Positions 36,270 to 42,285 of a stretch of 42,285 nt of DNA are shown in pieces. The notes under the pieces were generated by a model, which saw only the letters and a program-made list of their open reading frames with translations, ran no database searches and had not been told where the DNA came from. Every line of letters begins with the position of its first letter. The first letter of the stretch is position 1. Source of the DNA: Flavobacteriales bacterium. Lineage in GTDB: Bacteria > Bacteroidota > Bacteroidia > Flavobacteriales > Flavobacteriaceae. The position numbers and the translations under genes are program-made. The stretch spans positions 1-42,285 of the forward strand of contig PDQE01000021.1 of the NCBI GenBank assembly GCA_002747735.1. The letters are read 5' to 3'.

Positions 36270-37154
36270 ATGAAGGCAGCAATCTTTGGCCAGTATTACA
36301 AAGGCGAAGCCATTATATACATCAATATCCTGCTAAATGAATTGGCAAAATACAATTTTGAAGTATATGTAGAGCACGATTATTACAAATTAATTGCACC
36401 GGAAATCTCTTCAGAAAATGCGTATAAAACATTTAAGAGCTTTCATGATTTAGACAACTCTTTTGAAGTAATGTTTACCGTGGGCGGCGACGGTACTTTT
36501 TTACGTGCTATAACCTACGTAAGAGATTTAAACATTCCGCTATTGGGTATAAACGTAGGCCGATTGGGTTTTTTGGCTACTGTTCAAAAAGAATCAATAG
36601 AAAAAGCTATTGCTCATTTAGTAAATAAAAACTATATAATAATAGATAAAACGTTGCTGGATGTAAACACAGAATACAAGAATAATGAACTCTCTGAAAT
36701 AAATTTTGCCTTGAATGAAATTTCTGTAAGCCGCAGAAATACTACTTCTATGATTACCGTAAAAACGTATTTAGACGATGAGTATTTAACTTCCTATTGG
36801 ACAGACGGACTCATTATTGCCACACCTACAGGTTCTACAGGGTATTCTTTGAGCTGTGGCGGCCCGGTGATTACTCCCACTACAAAGAGCTTTGTGATTA
36901 CCCCCATAGCTCCGCATAACTTAAATGCCAGACCATTAATTATTCCGGATAGCACGGTTATCACCCTAAAGGTAATTTCAAGAGAAAAACAATCCATGTT
37001 ATCTTTAGACTCACGGACAACCACTATTAATTGTAATGAAAAAATCACCATTAAAAAGTCAAATTTCACCATTAAAACCATCCAACTAAGTGAACATACC
37101 TTTTTTAAAACATTGAGAAATAAACTTTTATGGGGAGAAGACAGACGGAATTGA
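36270..37154 (+). CDS. nadK: NAD kinase
   Basis: NadK phosphorylates NAD to NADP in the cytosol. The 294-residue product has the family motifs VGGDGTFLRA (71-80, Asp74 catalytic), GINVGRLGFLATV, NEISVSRR and the ATP-binding TDGLIIATPTGSTGYSLSCGGP. It follows the CBS-domain gene by 3 bases. The downstream 248 bases are non-coding and hold an array of 8-nt repeats and the promoter of the next operon. Confidence 0.97.
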   Translation: MKAAIFGQYYKGEAIIYINILLNELAKYNFEVYVEHDYYKLIAPEISSENAYKTFKSFHDLDNSFEVMFTVGGDGTFLRAITYVRDLNIPLLGINVGRLGFLATVQKESIEKAIAHLVNKNYIIIDKTLLDVNTEYKNNELSEINFALNEISVSRRNTTSMITVKTYLDDEYLTSYWTDGLIIATPTGSTGYSLSCGGPVITPTTKSFVITPIAPHNLNARPLIIPDSTVITLKVISREKQSMLSLDSRTTTINCNEKITIKKSNFTIKTIQLSEHTFFKTLRNKLLWGEDRRN

Positions 37155-37196
37155 TAATTTCACAATCAGCTATCTTCAATACCCAATCCGGCAACC

Positions 37197-37276
37197 CTTA
37201 AACTCTTAAACCTATAAACTTATAAACACCTAAAGGCTTAAATCTATATATTCACAAACACTTAAACTCATAAACT
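37197..37276 (+). repeat. Array of ten phased degenerate 8-nt repeats
   Basis: From 37197 the sequence splits without gaps into ten 8-nt units: cttaaact, cttaaacc, tataaact, tataaaca, cctaaagg, cttaaatc, tatatatt, cacaaaca, cttaaact and cataaact. A consensus (c/t)(t/a)tAAAC(t/a) runs through eight of the ten. It lies between nadK and the promoter of the DUF6089-uppS-bamA operon. Confidence 0.7.
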
Positions 37277-37353
37277 TAACTTTAATACTAACTTAACATT
37301 CTGTTAAAACAATATTCTATCCAATAAGCTGTTTATCAAAAAAGGGGAATTCA

Positions 37354-37387
37354 TTTCTATTTTACCTTTTATAATTATTTATATTTG
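37354..37387 (+). promoter_or_regulatory. Promoter of the DUF6089-uppS-bamA operon
   Basis: TATATTTG (37380-37387) is a perfect TANNTTTG; TTTC (37354-37357) is 22 bases upstream, one mismatch from TTTG. The ATG of the first gene is at 37403, leaving a leader of about 10 bases. A TTG at 37385 lies inside the -7 box and is not a start. Confidence 0.6.
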
Positions 37388-37402
37388 CAAACATTATTAA
37401 TT

Positions 37403-38077
37403 ATGAAAATAAAACAACTTTTTTTTCTTTTCAGCTTATTGGGCAATATGGCCTTTGCCCAGTTGTATGAGGCCGGAGTTTTTTTGGGTGGAAGCAACTA
37501 TATTGGAGATATTGGTTCCTCCTTTTATATCCAGCCAAACAGAATTGCCGTAGGAGCCATAGCCAGATTTAACTTTACACCCAGAATTACCTTTAGGGGC
37601 ACAGGTTTATACACCCAGTTGCACGATGATGACTCCAGAGCACAAACCAATTTTAGAAGAGACAGAGGCTTGCGTTTTAGAAACTCTATCTTAGAAGCGG
37701 CTATTGGCGTAGAATTTAGTTTTTTTAAATACAGTATGCGGCGAATTGGTTTTACACAGACACCATATATAATTGCACAGGTAGGTGCTGTTAATTATAG
37801 CATAGCCGGTATAAACGGCGAAAAGAAGCGGATTACTTCGGTAGTTTTGCCGGTAGGCATTGGTTACAAAATGCACGTTATGAATAACATAGCTATCTCC
37901 ATTGAATCTTCACTAAGATATACATTTAAAGATGTCATAGACGGAAATAATCACAGCCTGGGAGAACCTAATAACTTTGGCAGCCCCAGTAATGATGACT
38001 GGTATGTATTTACAGGTATAAATATAGTTTACGGTTTTGGAAGGCCGGGATGTTACAAAGATAATTTTAACCGATAG
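37403..38077 (+). CDS. DUF6089 family outer-membrane barrel protein
   Basis: The 224-residue protein has a signal peptide (KQLFFLFSLLGNMAFAQ) and then an alternating pattern of small barrel strands (LYEAGVFLGGSNYIGDIG, NRIAVGAIARFNFTPRITFRG, AIGVEFSFFKYSM, TPYIIAQVGAVNYSIAG, VLPVGIGYKMHV, AISIESSLRYTFKDVIDG, WYVFTGINIVYGFG). This is the DUF6089 family, which in flavobacteria usually precedes uppS and bamA. It likely sits in the outer membrane and its function is unknown. The ATG at 37403 is preferred over a longer TTG start because the promoter -7 box overlaps the latter. uppS begins immediately after its stop codon, indicating tight translational coupling. Confidence 0.85.
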   Translation: MKIKQLFFLFSLLGNMAFAQLYEAGVFLGGSNYIGDIGSSFYIQPNRIAVGAIARFNFTPRITFRGTGLYTQLHDDDSRAQTNFRRDRGLRFRNSILEAAIGVEFSFFKYSMRRIGFTQTPYIIAQVGAVNYSIAGINGEKKRITSVVLPVGIGYKMHVMNNIAISIESSLRYTFKDVIDGNNHSLGEPNNFGSPSNDDWYVFTGINIVYGFGRPGCYKDNFNR

Positions 38078-38830
38078 ATGTCTCCTGTTCCCCATCATAT
38101 TGACCCCAAAAAAATTCCAAAACACGTAGCCGTTATAATGGATGGCAATGGCCGGTGGGCTAAAAAGAAAGGACTATTGCGGGTAAGAGGCCATAAAAAA
38201 GGGGTAGGAGCTGTACGTGAAACGGTAGAAGCAGCAGTAGAACTAGGTATAGAAGTCCTTACCCTTTACGCTTTTTCAACCGAAAACTGGAATAGGCCAA
38301 AAACTGAAGTGAAGGCACTTATGAATTTGCTGGTAAGTTCGCTGAGAAAAGAATTGCCTACTTTTCAAAAAAACAAGATAAAACTACAGGCCATTGGAGA
38401 AACTGCAAACCTCCCCAAAAAAACACAAAAGGAACTTTCTGAAATCATAAAACTTACAAAAAATAACCACAAAATGGTACTAAACCTAGCATTGAGCTAT
38501 GGTTCCAAGGAAGAAATTGTTAATGCAATTAAAAATATTTCCAAAAAAGTTGTTAATAACGAAATTTTAATAAAAGAAATTGATGAAAAAATTATAAATA
38601 ATCATTTATATACATTTACTTTGCCCGATGTTGATTTTTTAATCCGCACCAGTGGTGAAAAACGCATTAGTAATTTTTTATTATGGCAAATAGCCTATGC
38701 CGAACTCTATTTTACTGATGTCCTTTGGCCCGATTTTAATAAAGAAGAATTTTTTAAAGCAATCGTAGAATACCAGCATCGCGAAAGGCGATTTGGTAAA
38801 ACTAGCGAACAAATAGAAGAACGCAAATAA
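38078..38830 (+). CDS. uppS: Isoprenyl transferase (undecaprenyl diphosphate synthase)
   Basis: UppS extends farnesyl diphosphate with isopentenyl units to the C55 lipid carrier needed for peptidoglycan and surface polysaccharides. The 250-residue cis-prenyltransferase has HVAVIMDGNGRWAKKKG (Asp22 catalytic, metal-binding), the VRGHKKGVGAVRETV helix, LYAFSTENWNRP and the C-terminal IRTSGEKRISNFLLWQIAYAELYF with DVLWPDF. The ATG at 38078 directly follows the DUF6089 stop. Its stop codon overlaps the bamA start by one base (TAATG), so the three genes form one operon. Confidence 0.97.
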   Translation: MSPVPHHIDPKKIPKHVAVIMDGNGRWAKKKGLLRVRGHKKGVGAVRETVEAAVELGIEVLTLYAFSTENWNRPKTEVKALMNLLVSSLRKELPTFQKNKIKLQAIGETANLPKKTQKELSEIIKLTKNNHKMVLNLALSYGSKEEIVNAIKNISKKVVNNEILIKEIDEKIINNHLYTFTLPDVDFLIRTSGEKRISNFLLWQIAYAELYFTDVLWPDFNKEEFFKAIVEYQHRERRFGKTSEQIEERK

Positions 38831-41439
38831 TGAGTAAACAAATAGTACCACTATTATTTCTTGTTTTTACTGCATTTATATCAAGTGCCCAAATAACTCC
38901 AAAAACTCAATCCCCCAAAGAGGTTCAAGTCAGTCTTAAAGACAGTACGGAATTAAAAACCGATACCATTAAGGTAAAAACCGATACCATTCCAAAAAAG
39001 ATAACCATTCACGATTTGAATTTTAAAAAGTCTCAAAGCTATATCCTTGGTGGAATAAGCGTAAAAGGCAATCAGCAATTTACAGACCAGTCTATCACTG
39101 TTTTTTCGGAACTAATTGTAGGTCAACCGATAAAAATACCCGGAGATAAACTAACGGCTGCCATAAAAAAATTATGGAACTCAAAATTGTTTAGCAATGT
39201 AGAAGTATATGCCACTAAAATAGACGGCAAGACTATTTATTTGGAATTTGACGTTATGGAGCTATCCAAAATAAGTGATGTTACCATAAAAGGCCTAAGA
39301 AAAAATAAAGCCGAAGAAATTAAAAAAGAAACAGGGTTTAAAAAAGGTGCCATGCTCACCGAAAACCTAGTTACCACCACAAAAAACTACATAAAAAAGA
39401 AATATGTTGACAAAGGCTTTTTAAACACAAAAGTAACCGTCAATACAAAAAAGGATACCACCGGAAATAACACCAAAAAAGCTCTTATAGCGGTGGATAA
39501 AGGCAATAAGGTAAAGATAAAAAACCTGCGGTTTCACGGCAATAAAATGTATCCTAAAGGCAAACTGAAACGCTACCTGAAAAAGACTAAACAACGGGCA
39601 TTTTTACGATTTTGGAAACCCTCCAGACTCGTAGAAGAAGACTACGAAAAAGACTTGGAACGGCTGGTTGAAAAATATCAGGAGAAAGGGTATAGAGATG
39701 CACAAGTTTTAAAAGACTCTATTTCATGGAACAAGGATAACACCATTAATCTGGATATTACCGTAAATGAAGGCCGGAAATATTATTTTGGTGATATTGA
39801 TTTTATTGGCAATACCGTCTTTTCCGATACCATCCTTCATAAGTTTCTGGGACTAAAAAAAGGCGATGTCTATAACGGAAAACTGCTCAACGAACGGATA
39901 AAAGGAGACGGCACACCGGATTCTGATGATATTACCAACTTCTATCTAAATAATGGTTACCTTTTTTCATCTGTAATACCGGTTGAAACCAAAGTAGAAA
40001 ACGATTCCATAGACATAGAAATAAGAATAAGAGAAGACGAACCGGCAAACATTAGAAAGATAACATTGGTAGGTAATGAAACAACCAATGACCATGTGAT
40101 TCTGCGTGAAATCCGTACCATGCCGGGCAACCTGTTTAGCAAACAGGAAATAATCAGAACCATAAGAGAAGTAGGGCAATTACCCTTTATAGATGCAGAA
40201 TCTATTACACCGGACGTTCAACCCAACTACGATGACAAAACTGTGGACATAGAATATGCCATTACAGAAAAAGGAGCCAGTCAGATAGAATTACAAGGCG
40301 GATTTGGCGGTAAAACATTTATTGGCACCTTGGGGCTTTCGTTTAGTAATTTCTCTGTACGCAACCTGTTTAATAAAGATGAATACAAGCCTGTTCCCAG
40401 AGGAGACGGCCAGAGTGTATCAATGCGGGCACAGGCCAGTAGGTTTTCCACTTCATACAGCCTGTCTTTTACTGAACCATGGCTGGGCGGAAAAAAACCA
40501 AAATCGCTATCTTTCTCTATCTATAGCTCCAGCCAGTTTAATTATAATTACCTTACGGGAAGAAGAAACAAAGATGAGAAACTCAATATTATAGGAGCTA
40601 CCCTTGGCCTGAGCCAAAGGCTAAAATGGCCGGATGATTTCTTTACACTCTCCACCGCATTGAGTTATCAACGATTTAAACTGGATAATTATCCACTGTA
40701 TAGATTTGGTTTTAAAGACAATAGCGGCACTTCAAACAATTTTTCTTTGGTACTTAATTTAGGAAGAAGTTCAGCAGGTCCCAATCCTATTTTCCCTACC
40801 ATTGGTTCTACTTTCTCCATAGGAGCCAAAGCTACCCCACCCTATTCCCTGTTTAATAACAAAGATTACAACAAGCTTTCTGATGAAGAAAAATACAAGT
40901 GGTTAGAGTATTATAAACTCAGTTTTAAAGGCAAATGGTTTAATGCTCTGGCCGGCAAACCCGGACATCAGTTGGTATTGATGTCTGATATACAATTTGG
41001 CTTTTTAGGAGCTTACGACCAAACAATTGGTGTTTCTCCTTTTGAAAGATATTATGTAGGTGGCGATGGTTTATCTATTGGTGCTTATGATGCCCGCGAG
41101 ACCATTGGCTTACGCGGTTATGAAAACAACAGCCTTTCGTCCAATGCAGGTGGTACTATTTATAATAAATTCACTTTGGAACTAAGATATCCTATTACCT
41201 TAAAGCCTACAGCTTCTATTTATGCCTTGGGCTTTTTGGAAGGCGGAAATTCATATGAGGACTTTAGCACTTTTGAACCCTTTAAGTTAAAGCGTTCAGC
41301 AGGACTGGGCATAAGAATATTTATGCCGGCATTTGGAATGCTGGGAATTGATTTTGGTTATGGTTTTGATGATATCCCCAGTAATCCCGGGGTAAAATCA
41401 GGTTGGCAAACGCATTTTATAATTGGACAACAGTTTTAA
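38830..41439 (+). CDS. bamA: Outer-membrane protein assembly factor BamA
   Basis: BamA is the Omp85 barrel that folds other barrels into the outer membrane. The 869-residue product has a signal peptide (QIVPLLFLVFTAFISSAQ), a short Thr/Lys-rich linker, POTRA domains over about residues 70-480 (KGNQQFTDQSITVFSELIVG, LRFHGNKMYPKGKLKRYLKK, GDIDFIGNTVFSDTILHKFLG, ITLVGNETTNDHVILREI) and a C-terminal barrel. The L6 signature appears as IGLRGYENN with Arg762 in the VRGF-type motif. The final strand ends WQTHFIIGQQF, a typical C-terminal Phe. It overlaps uppS by one base; a Skp/OmpH-type chaperone follows 58 bases later from its own promoter. Confidence 0.96.
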   Translation: MSKQIVPLLFLVFTAFISSAQITPKTQSPKEVQVSLKDSTELKTDTIKVKTDTIPKKITIHDLNFKKSQSYILGGISVKGNQQFTDQSITVFSELIVGQPIKIPGDKLTAAIKKLWNSKLFSNVEVYATKIDGKTIYLEFDVMELSKISDVTIKGLRKNKAEEIKKETGFKKGAMLTENLVTTTKNYIKKKYVDKGFLNTKVTVNTKKDTTGNNTKKALIAVDKGNKVKIKNLRFHGNKMYPKGKLKRYLKKTKQRAFLRFWKPSRLVEEDYEKDLERLVEKYQEKGYRDAQVLKDSISWNKDNTINLDITVNEGRKYYFGDIDFIGNTVFSDTILHKFLGLKKGDVYNGKLLNERIKGDGTPDSDDITNFYLNNGYLFSSVIPVETKVENDSIDIEIRIREDEPANIRKITLVGNETTNDHVILREIRTMPGNLFSKQEIIRTIREVGQLPFIDAESITPDVQPNYDDKTVDIEYAITEKGASQIELQGGFGGKTFIGTLGLSFSNFSVRNLFNKDEYKPVPRGDGQSVSMRAQASRFSTSYSLSFTEPWLGGKKPKSLSFSIYSSSQFNYNYLTGRRNKDEKLNIIGATLGLSQRLKWPDDFFTLSTALSYQRFKLDNYPLYRFGFKDNSGTSNNFSLVLNLGRSSAGPNPIFPTIGSTFSIGAKATPPYSLFNNKDYNKLSDEEKYKWLEYYKLSFKGKWFNALAGKPGHQLVLMSDIQFGFLGAYDQTIGVSPFERYYVGGDGLSIGAYDARETIGLRGYENNSLSSNAGGTIYNKFTLELRYPITLKPTASIYALGFLEGGNSYEDFSTFEPFKLKRSAGLGIRIFMPAFGMLGIDFGYGFDDIPSNPGVKSGWQTHFIIGQQF

Positions 41440-41450
41440 GAATAATTAAT

Positions 41451-41458
41451 TACATTTG
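41451..41458 (+). promoter_or_regulatory. -7 box of the skp/ompH promoter
   Basis: TACATTTG is a perfect TANNTTTG and lies 12 bases after the bamA stop and 39 bases before the first ATG of the next gene. A TTG at 41423-41425 inside the end of bamA is 25 bases upstream, a little far for a -33 element. Confidence 0.55.
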
Positions 41459-41497
41459 CAAAAAATTTTGGCACGGTTTTTTCTAAGAAGAAATTGT

Positions 41498-42285
41498 ATG
41501 ATGATAAAAAAAAGCATATTTATACTTACCTTATTTATAGGAACCACATTGCTGGCTCAGAAACCACAACGAATTGGCTACATAGATATGCAATATATTC
41601 TGGATAACATTCCGGAATATGTAGAAGCAGAAAACAGGCTAAAGGCCAAAGTATCATCCTGGAATGATAAATTAGACCAATTGAGCAACGAAATTGAAGA
41701 CATGAAGAACGAATTGATAAATGAAAAAGCCTTGCTCACGGAAAATCTAATTGAAGAACGAAAAGAAGATATAGCCATTAAAGAGTTGGATTTAAAAAAT
41801 TTGAAACAGGCCTATTTTGGCCCCAATGGCGACTTGTTTATTCTGCGTAAACAGTTGGTAAAACCCGTACAAGACCAAGTCTATAATGCCGTACAAGAAA
41901 TAGCAATAGCTAAAAAATACGATATTATTTTTGACAAAACTTCAGACTTATTAATGTTGTATTCCAATAACAGATTTGATATTAGCGAACTGGTTCTTGG
42001 CAAAATAGTAAAAGGCAGAAAAATTAAAGCCGTAGAAGAAAAGAAAGAAAAACGGCAGGAAGCGGCAGAAAAAGCACAAGAAAAAGCCAAAACCAAAGCA
42101 GAACAGCGTCAGGCAAAACGAGCTGCCTTAGAGGAAAAAATAAAATTACAAAACGAGGCCAGAGCAAAACTGCGTGAAGAAGCCAAAAGAGCCGCCGCAG
42201 AAAAACGCAAAAAACGCCTTGAGGAAATAGAACGCAGAAAACAAGAAAGAGCAGAAAAAATAAAGAAAAAACAGGAGGAAGCTGC
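41498..42285 (+). CDS. OmpH/Skp family periplasmic chaperone, 5' part (runs off right edge)
   Basis: The open frame begins with tandem ATG codons (41498 and 41501) and continues to the window end, giving at least 262 residues. A signal peptide (IKKSIFILTLFIGTTLLAQ) is followed by RIGYIDMQYILDNIPEYVEAENRL, the start of OmpH/Skp proteins, then the long helical tentacle region and FDKTSDLLMLYSN near residue 150. The last about 90 residues are a strongly Lys/Glu/Ala/Arg-rich coiled coil (EKKEKRQEAAEKAQEK and similar), longer than E. coli Skp. Skp proteins hold unfolded outer-membrane proteins in the periplasm for BamA, consistent with the gene order bamA then skp. The C-terminus is outside the window. 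Confidence 0.9.
   Translation, partial: MMIKKSIFILTLFIGTTLLAQKPQRIGYIDMQYILDNIPEYVEAENRLKAKVSSWNDKLDQLSNEIEDMKNELINEKALLTENLIEERKEDIAIKELDLKNLKQAYFGPNGDLFILRKQLVKPVQDQVYNAVQEIAIAKKYDIIFDKTSDLLMLYSNNRFDISELVLGKIVKGRKIKAVEEKKEKRQEAAEKAQEKAKTKAEQRQAKRAALEEKIKLQNEARAKLREEAKRAAAEKRKKRLEEIERRKQERAEKIKKKQEEA

Overview
The window comes from a low-GC member of the Bacteroidota, almost certainly a flavobacterium (class Flavobacteriia). The evidence is: SprA, the giant outer-membrane subunit of the type IX secretion/gliding system; an exosortase-F-like N-terminus at the left edge; TonB proteins with a Pro/Glu-rich linker and a Cys-containing C-terminal domain; DUF1684, DUF5686 and DUF6089 proteins; and several promoters of the Bacteroidota form TTTG-N22-TANNTTTG. 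The content is chromosomal core. I see no insertion sequence, phage, CRISPR array, tRNA or rRNA.

Layout. 1-5.8 kb: a divergent pair (partial XrtF-like membrane protein and a GAF/fRMsr-like protein), the B12-dependent fused mutase IcmF, a DUF1684 lipoprotein and a PLP-dependent threonine/serine dehydratase. 5.9-17.8 kb: queG, a malic enzyme with a phosphotransacetylase domain, ruvA, sprA, gcvH and a VanZ-like protein, all on the plus strand. sprA is broken into two reading frames about 0.6 kb from its start. 17.8-23.4 kb: two tandem tonB paralogues separated by a strong terminator, a structured non-coding region, deoC, a sugar O/N-acyltransferase, and a Wzi-like outer-membrane protein (probably RemB) that carries its own TonB_C-like N-terminal domain. 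23.6-35.5 kb, minus strand: a DUF5686 outer-membrane protein, pdhB, a small exported ORF, dnaG, clpX, clpP, tig, a holin-like membrane protein, an alpha/beta hydrolase and pdxJ. 35.6-42.3 kb, plus strand: a CBS-domain protein, nadK, a DUF6089 barrel protein, uppS, bamA and a partial Skp/OmpH chaperone running off the right edge.

Functional themes. Envelope biogenesis and secretion dominate: SprA and RemB (gliding and T9SS), TonB energisation, undecaprenyl-PP synthesis, BamA and Skp for barrel assembly, and DUF5686. A second block is replication and proteostasis (DnaG, trigger factor, ClpP, ClpX). Central metabolism is represented by malic enzyme, PDH E1-beta, IcmF, GcvH, DeoC, NadK and PdxJ.

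No new multi-gene system is obvious. The points most worth a second look are the sprA lesion, a DnaG whose zinc finger has lost all four metal ligands, a 20-bp perfect inverted repeat that includes a stop codon, a phased array of ten degenerate 8-nt repeats upstream of the DUF6089-uppS-bamA operon, and the structured non-coding stretch after the second tonB. All identifications rest on reading the sequence and on remembered family features; no database search was run.
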